Shown here piece after piece: positions 1 through 6,682 of a DNA stretch of 8,691 bases (its first letter is position 1; every line of letters begins with the position of its first letter). Source of the DNA: Sulfurimonas sp. (GTDB lineage Bacteria; Campylobacterota; Campylobacteria; Campylobacterales; Sulfurimonadaceae); NCBI GenBank assembly GCA_002733155.1, contig NVUO01000009.1, positions 84,392 through 93,082 on the forward strand, in the 5' to 3' direction. Made by a program: the position numbers and the translations under genes. The notes beneath the pieces are model-generated. The model did no database searches. It was given only the letters and a program-made list of their open reading frames with translations, and was not told the origin of the DNA.

Positions 1-318
1 AGTAGCTAACTTATCTTCTGATTCAAATATATATGCTATTAGTTTATCTGATTTAAATACAGCCAGTCTATATAAAAATATATAATAAGAGTTTTTCTTT
101 AATAAATCTTCATTATTCATTATTTTAGTTATATAATCGTGAGAAAAAGGGCAGATTGGGTCTATAAATACATATATATTTTTTGCTTTACCCTCACCAA
201 GTATGATAGCATGTTCCTCTATTGATTCAAGCATCTGTCTTGGTTTATTTATTTCCTCGTCATTTTCATTTGAAAATAGACTAATACACAGCAATAATAC
301 AATTATAAAATATTTCAT
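1..318 (-). CDS. Exported thioredoxin-fold protein with CPFS site (3' end outside window)
   Basis: The reading frame starts at the ATG at 318 and runs off the left edge after 106 codons with no stop. Residues 1-16 look like a signal peptide (MKYF, then a hydrophobic run ending SLFS), so a periplasmic protein is likely. The Cys at residue 11 lacks a small residue before it, so it is not a convincing lipobox. Residues 47-60 read NIYVFIDPICPFSH, matching the beta-strand plus active-site start of DsbC/DsbG/DsbA-type thioredoxin folds. The usual CPxC is CPFS here, so the second (resolving) cysteine is replaced by Ser59 and only Cys56 remains. The start lies 1 base after the stop of the ThiF-like gene, with AAAGG about 8 bases upstream, so the two are probably co-transcribed and translationally linked. 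The family call rests on the motif and signal peptide only; the remainder of the protein is unseen. Confidence 0.7.
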   Translation of the reverse strand, partial: MKYFIIVLLLCISLFSNENDEEINKPRQMLESIEEHAIILGEGKAKNIYVFIDPICPFSHDYITKIMNNEDLLKKNSYYIFLYRLAVFKSDKLIAYIFESEDKLAT

Positions 319-319
319 A

Positions 320-991
320 TTAGACCTTTGGTAGTCCAAATTTTTGACTTATCATCTCCCCATCTTCATTAAAAAAAAGATAATACAATATGTCTTTTTT
401 TATACTTAATCCAGCCAAGTATCTTAAGGCTAGATTTGCCTGAAGTGATGCTATATGCATAACTATAGGTGCTGCAATACCATCAGGTACCTGAGATGTT
501 ATTTTAAATGCATCTTCAAATAAACTTTTATCAAAAAAACATACCTGACCATGAAAAGCTTCTACACTTCCATATACCCATGGTGTATTTTTAGATTTTG
601 CATACAGGTCAATCTTCGCTCTTGTAGGCAGATTATCAGTGGCATCTATTATTAGGTCTACATCTATGTTTTTTTGAGACCATGTTTTAAAATCACAATC
701 ATATGCAAAGGCTTCCACATACGGGCATCTTTGTTTTATAAGTTCTGCATTTAAAACAGCCTTATTCTTACCCTCATCACATAGTTTAAAAGCTATCTGT
801 CTATGAATATTATGTATAGATACTTCATCAAAATCAATCATATGAACTTCACCAATTCCACTAGCACCGAGTGCAAAAGCTAAGGATGAACCAAGTCCAC
901 CTGATCCTACAATTACTATTTTTTTGCTTTTGAGTTGAATTTGAGTTTCCTCACCCCAAAGTTGAATCTGACGATGGAAATATTTCATCAT
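320..991 (-). CDS. ThiF/MoeB/HesA-family adenylating protein without zinc cysteines
   Basis: This is a 223-residue member of the E1-like superfamily, whose members adenylate the C-terminal Gly-Gly of a ubiquitin-like sulfur carrier (ThiS, MoaD and relatives). Visible motifs are R7 in the HRQIQLWG opening, the nucleotide-binding loop GSGGLG (29-34), the acidic IDFDEV segment (52-57), N61 and R64 in NIHRQ, K77 in GKNKA, and IDATDN (115-120). These correspond by eye to the adenylation residues of E. coli MoeB. The two CxxC zinc pairs of MoeB/ThiF are absent: the four cysteines (71, 89, 99, 151) are isolated. The segment after GQVCFF is clearly shorter than in MoeB, which fits the total length being below MoeB's roughly 250. 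The first of two adjacent ATGs is used because AAAAGG, overlapping the flagellin stop, lies 9 bases upstream. No ThiS, MoaD, ThiG or MoaE gene is in the window, so the carrier and pathway (thiamine, molybdopterin or homocysteine sulfur transfer) are undetermined. Confidence 0.85.
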   Translation of the reverse strand: MMKYFHRQIQLWGEETQIQLKSKKIVIVGSGGLGSSLAFALGASGIGEVHMIDFDEVSIHNIHRQIAFKLCDEGKNKAVLNAELIKQRCPYVEAFAYDCDFKTWSQKNIDVDLIIDATDNLPTRAKIDLYAKSKNTPWVYGSVEAFHGQVCFFDKSLFEDAFKITSQVPDGIAAPIVMHIASLQANLALRYLAGLSIKKDILYYLFFNEDGEMISQKFGLPKV

Positions 992-1004
992 ATATTAAAA
1001 CCTT

Positions 1005-1838
1005 TTATTTAAATAAGTTTGCCACACTCGCTTGAGAAGCATTAGCTTGACTTTGAGCATATGAACCAGTTTGTGCTAAAATGTTTAACTTTGAAAAGTT
1101 TGCACTCTCAGCTGCAAAATCAATATCTCTAATTTGGGATTCAGCAGCTGCAATATTTACTTGAGTTACAGATATATTGCTAATATTAGAAAATAGTTTA
1201 TTTTGGGCTGCACCAAGATCTGAACGTATAGTAGTTATATTCTTAATTGCATCATCAATAGATGTTGTAGAAGATTGAGCCAAAGCTAAAGAAGATACAT
1301 CTATACCTCCAGCTATAATTGATGATACCTGCGCATCACCAATTCTTACACTCTGTGTCTCATTTGCATTTGCACCTATTTGAGATACAAATGTACCATT
1401 ATTAGAGCTACCACCAGTACCATCAAGTAACTTTATACTATTATATCTAGTTGTTTTTGCTATATCATCAGCTGATTGAAGTAAAGAATCTATTTGTGTC
1501 TGAATTATAGCCCTGTTATCATTATTTAAAGTACCATTAGAAGCTTGAAGAGTTAAAACTCTTACATCTTCTAATATGTTTGTATATTCTTGTAAAGCTC
1601 CATCTGCAACCTGAACTAAACCAATACTGTCGTTTGAATTTTGTATAGCTTGACCAAGACCAGATACCTGAGATGATAATTGATTTGCAATACCAAGTCC
1701 AGATGCATCATATGCAGACTTATTTATTGCAAAACCAGAAGAAAAGGCTGCTACACTTCTATTTACTCCAAGCTTGTTTAGGCTAGATTGTACATTTGCA
1801 TTCATCGCAGTTATGCCACTATTAATCCTAAAAGCCAT
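1005..1838 (-). CDS. Flagellin, short form
   Basis: This 277-residue flagellin is the building block of the flagellar filament and is exported by the flagellar type III apparatus. The N-terminal D0/D1 region (about 1-138) holds [15 protein letters not shown], a [20 protein letters not shown] signature matching the canonical LSSGLRIN...DDAAGLAI, and a YNSIKLLDG end of D1. The central variable part (about 139-190) is very short and rich in Ser, Asn and Gly, so there is little or no D2/D3. The C-terminal D1/D0 part (about 191-277) has [18 protein letters not shown] and ends SVANLFK, as usual. It sits alone among housekeeping genes, 53 bases after the nitrilase-like gene and 13 bases before the ThiF-like gene, with AAAGGA six bases before its ATG. 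The upstream sequence shows an extended -10 promoter, not an obvious flagellar one. Whether it is the major, minor or an extra flagellin cannot be told here. Confidence 0.93.
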   Translation of the reverse strand: MAFRINSGITAMNANVQSSLNKLGVNRSVAAFSSGFAINKSAYDASGLGIANQLSSQVSGLGQAIQNSNDSIGLVQVADGALQEYTNILEDVRVLTLQASNGTLNNDNRAIIQTQIDSLLQSADDIAKTTRYNSIKLLDGTGGSSNNGTFVSQIGANANETQSVRIGDAQVSSIIAGGIDVSSLALAQSSTTSIDDAIKNITTIRSDLGAAQNKLFSNISNISVTQVNIAAAESQIRDIDFAAESANFSKLNILAQTGSYAQSQANASQASVANLFK

Positions 1839-1876
1839 GATAAATCCTTTTACAAAATAAAATCTTAATTAACTAA

Positions 1877-1885
1877 ATTATAACA
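1877..1885 (-). promoter_or_regulatory. Flagellin promoter, extended -10
   Basis: On the minus strand the gap before the flagellin reads TGTTATAAT, a perfect extended -10 element (TG, one base, TATAAT) at 1885-1877. The expected start of transcription is near 1870, giving a leader of about 32 bases that carries the AAAGGA ribosome-binding site. No good -35 hexamer is found 16-18 bases upstream, which is normal for sigma70 promoters in Campylobacterota. I see neither a GG-N10-GC sigma54 element nor a CGATAA-type sigma28 box in the 60 bases before the gene. Confidence 0.6.
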
Positions 1886-1891
1886 CTTTAA

Positions 1892-2683
1892 TTATTGTCT
1901 TTTATTAAGTATCTCTTTAAAAGCCCAAGACTTTCTAGCTTTAATTACATCACTGTGTTTCATGTCTACTATTAAAAGTTCTTCTTTATTGCCTAGATGT
2001 GAGAGTAGTTCACCATTGGGTGAGGCTAGAAGTGAATCACCATAAAACTTCCAAGTGAAATTTTTATCTGTATATTCACCTATTCGATTAGCTCTTAAAA
2101 TAAAGCAATTATGTGTAAAAGCACGACTTAAAATTAATGTTTTCCAACGCTCATATGATTCAAAAGTAGATACACTTGGAACTAAGATGCAGTCAACATT
2201 TTTTGTTTTTAGTTGAGTAAATAATTCATCAAAATGAAGTTCAAACCCGTTCATAAGAGCAAATTTAAAACCATCAATCTTAAAAACTAAGGGGGACTGT
2301 AAGGCTTTTTTTTCATTTGCAAAATAATTTTCTTCATTCCAATGATTATAGTTTATAAGGATTTGTTGTTCATAATAAGATGTAGATGATGGAGAAAATT
2401 TACCTATAGTTTTATATATTTTTTTTTTCTTAACAAGTATTATAGGTGCAATTATTGTTATTTTATATGTAGATGCCAACTCTTTTAAAACCTTAGTTTG
2501 ATGTAAGGCTTGCTCTTTTATCATACTAATACTAAGTGTTTGAAGTTCTTTAAAAAATGGATTTAAGATATACTCACCTAGAAGCAATACTTTGATATCT
2601 TTTTTATGTGCAATACGAATATAGTTATATAATTTAATACTGCTCATACCTTGGGCACTAAGTTGTAGTACAGCTACTTTCAT
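1892..2683 (-). CDS. Nitrilase-superfamily (carbon-nitrogen hydrolase) protein, probable pseudoenzyme
   Basis: The 263-residue product has the overall pattern of the carbon-nitrogen hydrolase superfamily, which cleaves amides or nitriles with a Glu-Lys-Cys triad. It opens MKVAVLQLSA, has the Glu of the triad at E37 (LLLGEY), a YNHWNEENYF segment (112-121) where the family has its KxHL...E lysine motif, and the RAFTHNCFILRANRIG segment (187-202) matching the ARAxEN...aNRvG part. The lysine position carries Tyr112 or Asn113. The nucleophile region reads FALMNGFELHFDE (141-153) in place of LICYDxRFPE, so there is no cysteine. The only cysteines, C165 and C193, lie well downstream. The fold is probably kept but classical hydrolysis is unlikely. 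Its ATG overlaps the xseB stop by one base (TAATG), which points to translational coupling. A run of ten A bases encodes part of the lysine stretch 85-88. Function unknown. Confidence 0.8.
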   Translation of the reverse strand: MKVAVLQLSAQGMSSIKLYNYIRIAHKKDIKVLLLGEYILNPFFKELQTLSISMIKEQALHQTKVLKELASTYKITIIAPIILVKKKKIYKTIGKFSPSSTSYYEQQILINYNHWNEENYFANEKKALQSPLVFKIDGFKFALMNGFELHFDELFTQLKTKNVDCILVPSVSTFESYERWKTLILSRAFTHNCFILRANRIGEYTDKNFTWKFYGDSLLASPNGELLSHLGNKEELLIVDMKHSDVIKARKSWAFKEILNKRQ

Positions 2684-2910
2684 TATGTAGTTTTAATCTC
2701 ATTGATTTTTATTTTTGCTTCTTCTAACATTTTTTGAGCTTTTGCTAATTCACCCATACCTTTTTCATATGCCTTTACACTATCTTGAAGGGTGATTTCT
2801 GGATTCATTAATATTTGTAAAATATTTTTTGCATTATCTAGTTTTGTTTCAAAATCTGTACTTTTTTCAGTAAAACTCTCAGTTTCTTTACTTAAATTTT
2901 TTTTTGGCAT
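2683..2910 (-). CDS. xseB: Exodeoxyribonuclease VII small subunit
   Basis: The 75-residue protein matches XseB, the small subunit that binds several-fold to XseA to form the ATP-independent exonuclease VII acting on single-stranded DNA. The conserved core is FETKLDNAKNILQILMNPE (about 20-38) followed by ITLQDSVKAYEKGM (39-52), and a helical, charged tail with LEEAKIKINEI. The length is normal for the family; the first 18 residues are a charged, poorly conserved extension. A good AGGAAG ribosome-binding site lies 4 bases before the ATG. The gene overlaps the nitrilase-like gene by one base. The large-subunit gene xseA is not in the window, so the complex is encoded at two loci. Confidence 0.93.
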   Translation of the reverse strand: MPKKNLSKETESFTEKSTDFETKLDNAKNILQILMNPEITLQDSVKAYEKGMGELAKAQKMLEEAKIKINEIKTT

Positions 2911-2970
2911 AATTCTTCCTATTTTTTAATTTATTCTTCGTTATCATTTTTATGTGCCTAAATAAACTCA

Positions 2971-2990
2971 TAAAGTAAAAAATTACTTTA
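2971..2990 (-). terminator. Weak AT-rich hairpin at metX stop
   Basis: A perfect inverted repeat, TAAAGTAA then four bases then TTACTTTA, spans the metX stop codon. Read on the minus strand, the loop is four T bases. The stem is 8 bp but nearly all A-T, and what follows is TGAGTTTATTT with no clean T run, so it could at most be a leaky terminator between metX and xseB. Confidence 0.25.
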
Positions 2991-4086
2991 AAATTTCACA
3001 AATATAAGTATCAAACTTATCTAGTTCTACTAAAAAAGCATCATGCCCATAATTACTCTGTATATTTTTGTAAAAATGATTAGTATTACCTATTTCTTTT
3101 AGGGTATCACTTATCTCTTTCATCTCAAAACTTTTAAATAATAAGTCATTTTCAAAGCTTATTAGATGTAACTCAGAACTGATTTTTTTCAAAGCTTCTT
3201 TTAAAGAATCAAAACCACGTGATAAATCATAAATATTTATAGCCTTAGTTATGTAAAGGTAGGTTAGTGGATCAAACCACTTTGTAAAGTTATAACCATT
3301 GTATTCTAAATATGATTCAACTTGAAATTTTCCAAAAAGTTCATAAAGTCCATCATCTCTTTTATACTCACGTCCAAACTTTTCTTTCATAGAATCTGGT
3401 GATAAAAAGCTTATATGTCCAGCCATACGTCCAATTGCCATTCCAGATAAACCTTGCTCTTTTATGAAATCTGGATCATAATAACCTTGTTTAAAATCAG
3501 GATCTTTTAATATAGATTCCTGAGCTATCTTATTAAATGCTATAGCCCAAGGTTGGGTAGCATGGGTAGTAGCTAAGGCTATGATTTTTTCTGAAAAATT
3601 TGGATAATGTATAGCGAATTGAAGTGCTTGCATACCACCCATAGAGCCACCTATTATTGCATATACCCTATGAATATCTAAACGATCAAAAAGTATACGT
3701 TGAGCTTTTACCATATCTTTTATAGTTACAACTGGAAATTTATATCTATAAGGGTCATTATATGGATATTGAGGGCTCATAGGTCCAGTTGAACCAAAAC
3801 AGCTTGCAATTACATTTGTGCTAATTACAAAATATTTATTTGTATCTATAGGCTTGTTGGGACCAATTAGTCCATCCCACCAACCAGCTTTATTTTCACC
3901 CTCATAAGTACCAGCTGCATGATGCGATCCTGTGAGTGCATGACAAATTATAACTACATTACTTTTATCTTCATTTATATGACCGTAAGTCTCATAAGTA
4001 ATGTCATAAGGTTCTAGTATACGACCACTCTCTAAATAAAGAGGATTTGTAAAATGTTCAGTATACGTTTTAAGGTTTAAGGGCAA
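2983..4086 (-). CDS. metX: Homoserine O-acetyltransferase
   Basis: The 367-residue alpha/beta-hydrolase enzyme transfers acetyl from acetyl-CoA to homoserine, the first committed step to methionine. Its nucleophile elbow is GGSMGG with Ser148. The other triad members are Asp314 (SFENDLLF) and His348 (NYGHDAF). The oxyanion-side CHALTGSHHAAG segment (48-59) and the GSTGPMSP stretch (98-105) are typical. Length is normal. The start is TTG at 4086: a GGAG ribosome-binding site ends 10 bases upstream, an in-frame stop lies about 12 codons before it, and no ATG occurs until far into the protein. A promoter-like block sits at 4117-4137. Acetyl specificity (MetX rather than a succinyltransferase) is the family default and is supported by the nearby O-acetylhomoserine sulfhydrylase gene. 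Confidence 0.95.
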   Translation of the reverse strand: MPLNLKTYTEHFTNPLYLESGRILEPYDITYETYGHINEDKSNVVIICHALTGSHHAAGTYEGENKAGWWDGLIGPNKPIDTNKYFVISTNVIASCFGSTGPMSPQYPYNDPYRYKFPVVTIKDMVKAQRILFDRLDIHRVYAIIGGSMGGMQALQFAIHYPNFSEKIIALATTHATQPWAIAFNKIAQESILKDPDFKQGYYDPDFIKEQGLSGMAIGRMAGHISFLSPDSMKEKFGREYKRDDGLYELFGKFQVESYLEYNGYNFTKWFDPLTYLYITKAINIYDLSRGFDSLKEALKKISSELHLISFENDLLFKSFEMKEISDTLKEIGNTNHFYKNIQSNYGHDAFLVELDKFDTYICEILK

Positions 4087-4096
4087 CTTTTTTAAT

Positions 4097-4100
4097 CTCC
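4097..4100 (-). promoter_or_regulatory. Ribosome-binding site that fixes the metX TTG start
   Basis: GGAG on the minus strand ends 10 bases before the TTG at 4086. It is the only good Shine-Dalgarno match near the beginning of the conserved protein, and it makes the rare TTG the most likely initiation codon. Confidence 0.6.
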
Positions 4101-4111
4101 GTAAAATAATA

Positions 4112-4137
4112 TTGCTATTTTAGCAAAAATGACTTAA
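4112..4137 (-). promoter_or_regulatory. metX promoter with palindrome over the -10 box
   Basis: On the minus strand, TTGCTAAAAT gives an extended -10 box (TG, C, TAAAAT at 4122-4117) preceded by a T-rich stretch, as in Campylobacterota sigma70 promoters. The expected start is near 4110, about 24 bases before the TTG codon. The block 4117-4137 matches 19 of 21 bases of the one upstream of metY. The sequence TTGCTA-AAA-TAGCAA (4126-4112) is a perfect inverted repeat that straddles the -10 box; it could be an operator or, less likely, part of a terminator for the kinase gene. Confidence 0.55.
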
Positions 4138-4144
4138 GGTATGT

Positions 4145-5356
4145 CTAATCTAGTTTATTTATTAAAATACTAAAAGTTGTTGATTTATCTTTAGTAATAA
4201 CACTTATGTTACCATTTAAATGCATTTCAAGTATTATTTTTGACATATATAAACCTAATCCTGTACCATTTCTATTGTTTTTAGTACTAAAATAGGGGTC
4301 AAATATTTTTTCAAATATTTCTTTAGAAATACCACCTGCATTATCTTTTATTATAATTTTTATGTATCTATAGTTCTCTTTTGTAGATATACTTATAAGC
4401 CTGTCTTTTATATTATTTTTAATAAAAGCATCCATAGAATTTTTCACTAAACTTAAAATTATTTGCATTAAGTCGTTTTTATTTGTTTTAATTTTTATTT
4501 TATGTGTATAGTTTTTTATAATTTTGATAGAGTTATCTATAAATGTAGTATTTATAAGATCACACGATTCATCTATAAGTTTATTTATATCAATAATTAC
4601 ATCAGCTGTATCTGATTTAAAAAAGTCTCTAAAATCATTAATAATTTCAGATAATTCTTTTAACTGAATATTAGATAGTTCCAAACTTTTTTTAAATGAG
4701 TCTATATTTATATTATTTACTTCAAGACTAAGAAGTAAATTATTATTATTCATACTAATTGTTGCTAATGGTTGTCTCCATTGATGAGCTAGCATAGTTA
4801 TAATTTCACCCATTGCAGCTGAACGTGATTGTTTCATTAAGAGTTTGTTTTTATTATTAAGCTCATTTGTAACATCATCTATTTTTTCTTGAAGGTTTTT
4901 TATTAATTCATATTGCCTAATTGATGTCCTTACAGTAGTATATAGTTTCTCTGAAGTTAGTTCTGTTTTTTCTTTGTAATCATTTATATCGTATTTATTA
5001 ATTATCTCTTCTTCTAGTACATGGGAAGTTTGTCCAGTCCTTAATACTAATCGAATTGAATTATTATTTAGTTTATTACGTATATAATTAACTAAATCTA
5101 AACCAGCCTGAGGGGTCTCCATAATCACATCAATTAGTGCTAAGGCTATATCATTTTCTTTTTTTAGTATCTCTTTAGCCTCAAATGCACTCATAGCACT
5201 TATGATATTTAATTCTCTGTCATAAAATAACTTATGCTTTAATGCCATTTTAGTTATATTGTGCATATCTTCTTCGTCATCAACTAATAAAATATTGTAT
5301 TTTTCATATTTAGTTGTATGAGTATCTTCATCAACAAAAATTATCTTATCACTCAT
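4145..5356 (-). CDS. Cytoplasmic receiver-histidine kinase
   Basis: The 403-residue signal-transduction protein has no membrane segment. Residues 20-150 form a receiver domain with the acidic pair D26/D27 (LLVDDEED), phospho-acceptor D76 (ALIDVIMET), T107 (LRTGQT) and K130 (DYKEKTEL). The wording around these sites (ALALIDVIMET, LRTGQ, DINDYKxKTEL) is that of receivers linked to DUF3369-type response regulators. A charged coiled-coil region follows (about 150-180), then a HisKA helix with H191 in MLAHQWRQPLA. The ATPase domain has the N box at N306 (LVKNSMDA), G1 DNAGG (338-342), an F box (IFDPYFSTK, 351-359) and G2 GTGLGL (364-369). It should autophosphorylate and may be controlled by its own receiver. 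The partner regulator is not in the window. GAGG lies 10 bases before the ATG. The gene is richer in Asn, Ile and Lys than the met genes on either side, possibly reflecting later insertion. Confidence 0.92.
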   Translation of the reverse strand: MSDKIIFVDEDTHTTKYEKYNILLVDDEEDMHNITKMALKHKLFYDRELNIISAMSAFEAKEILKKENDIALALIDVIMETPQAGLDLVNYIRNKLNNNSIRLVLRTGQTSHVLEEEIINKYDINDYKEKTELTSEKLYTTVRTSIRQYELIKNLQEKIDDVTNELNNKNKLLMKQSRSAAMGEIITMLAHQWRQPLATISMNNNNLLLSLEVNNINIDSFKKSLELSNIQLKELSEIINDFRDFFKSDTADVIIDINKLIDESCDLINTTFIDNSIKIIKNYTHKIKIKTNKNDLMQIILSLVKNSMDAFIKNNIKDRLISISTKENYRYIKIIIKDNAGGISKEIFEKIFDPYFSTKNNRNGTGLGLYMSKIILEMHLNGNISVITKDKSTTFSILINKLD

Positions 5357-5409
5357 ACTACTGTTCCCTCATAGTGATTATTGGTATATTTGAATTAGCT
5401 GAAACTTTA

Positions 5410-6675
5410 TTAACAATTTAAGGCTTGTTCTAAATCAGCTATTAAATCGTTTATAGATTCCAAACCACAAGAGATTCTAATAAGTCCAGGTGCTACTCCG
5501 CAATTTTTTAATTCTTTATCATTTAATTGCTGGTGAGTTGTAGAAGCTGGGTGAGTGATTATAGATTTTGAATCTCCTATATTTACCACTAGGGAGTAAA
5601 GTTTTGTTGCATCTACTATTTTAGTAGCCTCAGCTAAGTCTGATACTTCAAAACTAAGTAAACCACTAGCTAAACCATCTTGGAAATATTTTTGTGATAA
5701 AGCATAGTTTGAATTACTTTTTAAACCAGGATAGTTTACTTTTTTTACTTTAGGATGTTTCTCCAAATATAAGGCTAATTCTAAAGCATTTTTAGAATGC
5801 TCCTTCATGCGAATAGATAAAGTCTCCATGCCTTGTATAAATAACCATGAATTAAATGGAGAACTAGTAGCTCCTAAATCACGAAGTAGTGATAAACGTG
5901 CACGAAGGGTAAATGGTGGTAATGGTAAGTCTGTATATACTAAACCGTGGTAAGAAGCATCTGGTTCATTAAAGTGGGTATAACGACTATTATTTTTTAG
6001 CTTAGATACTAAATCTTTTCGTTCAACTAAAATTCCACCAATAGCTAAGCCCTGACCCGTTGTATATTTAGATGCACTATGTACTACAATATCAGCTCCA
6101 TATTCAAATGGTCTACACAAAATAGGTGTAGCTACAGTATTGTCAACTACAGATAAAATTCCATGTTTATTTGCGATATCTGAAATAGCCTGTATATCTG
6201 CTACATCAATACTAGGGTTAGTTAAACTTTCATAAAATATTACCTTAGTTTTATCATCAATTAATTCTTCTATTTGTTTATGGTCATGTACATCAAAAAA
6301 TCTAGATTCAATGCCAAATCTTTTTAAAGTATGATGATTTAGAGTTAAACTTCCACCATAAAGCTGATTCGCACAAATGATGTTATCACCAGCTTCAGCA
6401 GAATTAGCTATAGCAAAAAAGATAGCACTCATACCGCTTGAAGTAGCTATAGCAGCTTCCCCACCCTCTAAAGCGGCAAATCTTTTTTCAAAAACATCAG
6501 TAGTTGGATTATTTAAACGTGTATATATATTTCCTAATTCTTTTAGAGCAAATAAATCTGCTGCATGTTGCACATCACGAAATTCATAAGCAGTTGTTTG
6601 GTAAATTGGAACAGCCATAGTCCTTTGAGAGTCTTTTTCGTAACCAGCATGAAGTGCTAAAGTTTGTAAATCCAT
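5410..6675 (-). CDS. metY: O-acetylhomoserine sulfhydrylase
   Basis: The 421-residue enzyme is a PLP-dependent Cys/Met-metabolism family member that makes homocysteine from O-acetylhomoserine and sulfide. Visible residues are Y51 and R53 of YTRLNNPT, the cofactor-holding ATSSGMSA segment (77-84), D178 in VVDNT, the Schiff-base Lys203 in HSASKYTTGQG, the THPASTTHQQL motif near residue 377, and substrate-carboxylate R400 in RISCGLE. The long insert with RYTHFNEPDASYHG (about 231-244) is typical of MetY as opposed to the shorter gamma-synthases and lyases. A ribosome-binding site AAAGGA lies 9 bases before the ATG, within a sequence that can be base-paired by two different parts of the leader. 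Together with metX it completes direct sulfhydrylation, although the kinase gene separates the two. Confidence 0.95.
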   Translation of the reverse strand: MDLQTLALHAGYEKDSQRTMAVPIYQTTAYEFRDVQHAADLFALKELGNIYTRLNNPTTDVFEKRFAALEGGEAAIATSSGMSAIFFAIANSAEAGDNIICANQLYGGSLTLNHHTLKRFGIESRFFDVHDHKQIEELIDDKTKVIFYESLTNPSIDVADIQAISDIANKHGILSVVDNTVATPILCRPFEYGADIVVHSASKYTTGQGLAIGGILVERKDLVSKLKNNSRYTHFNEPDASYHGLVYTDLPLPPFTLRARLSLLRDLGATSSPFNSWLFIQGMETLSIRMKEHSKNALELALYLEKHPKVKKVNYPGLKSNSNYALSQKYFQDGLASGLLSFEVSDLAEATKIVDATKLYSLVVNIGDSKSIITHPASTTHQQLNDKELKNCGVAPGLIRISCGLESINDLIADLEQALNC

Positions 6676-6682
6676 TTGATTA

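Noticed and set aside
1000..1024. Terminator after the flagellin gene
   Set aside because: The palindrome TTATTTAAATAA spans the stop codon, but it has no loop room, is all A-T, and is followed by the ribosome-binding site of the next gene.
1839..1960. Sigma54 or sigma28 promoter for the flagellin
   Set aside because: No GG-N10-GC pair with proper context and no CGATAA-type box could be found on the minus strand before the gene.
1892..2683. C165 or C193 as the nitrilase nucleophile
   Set aside because: Both align with segments after the nucleophile elbow (the LVxP strand and the ENxxFV strand), too far along to serve as the catalytic cysteine.
5357..5409. Separate promoter for the kinase gene
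   Set aside because: Only weak AT-rich matches such as TATACC are seen in a 53-base gap, so read-through from metY is equally likely and no site is claimed.
6377..6589. Plus-strand reading frame of 70 codons
   Set aside because: It lies entirely antisense to conserved metY sequence, has no plausible ribosome-binding site, and its product resembles nothing known.
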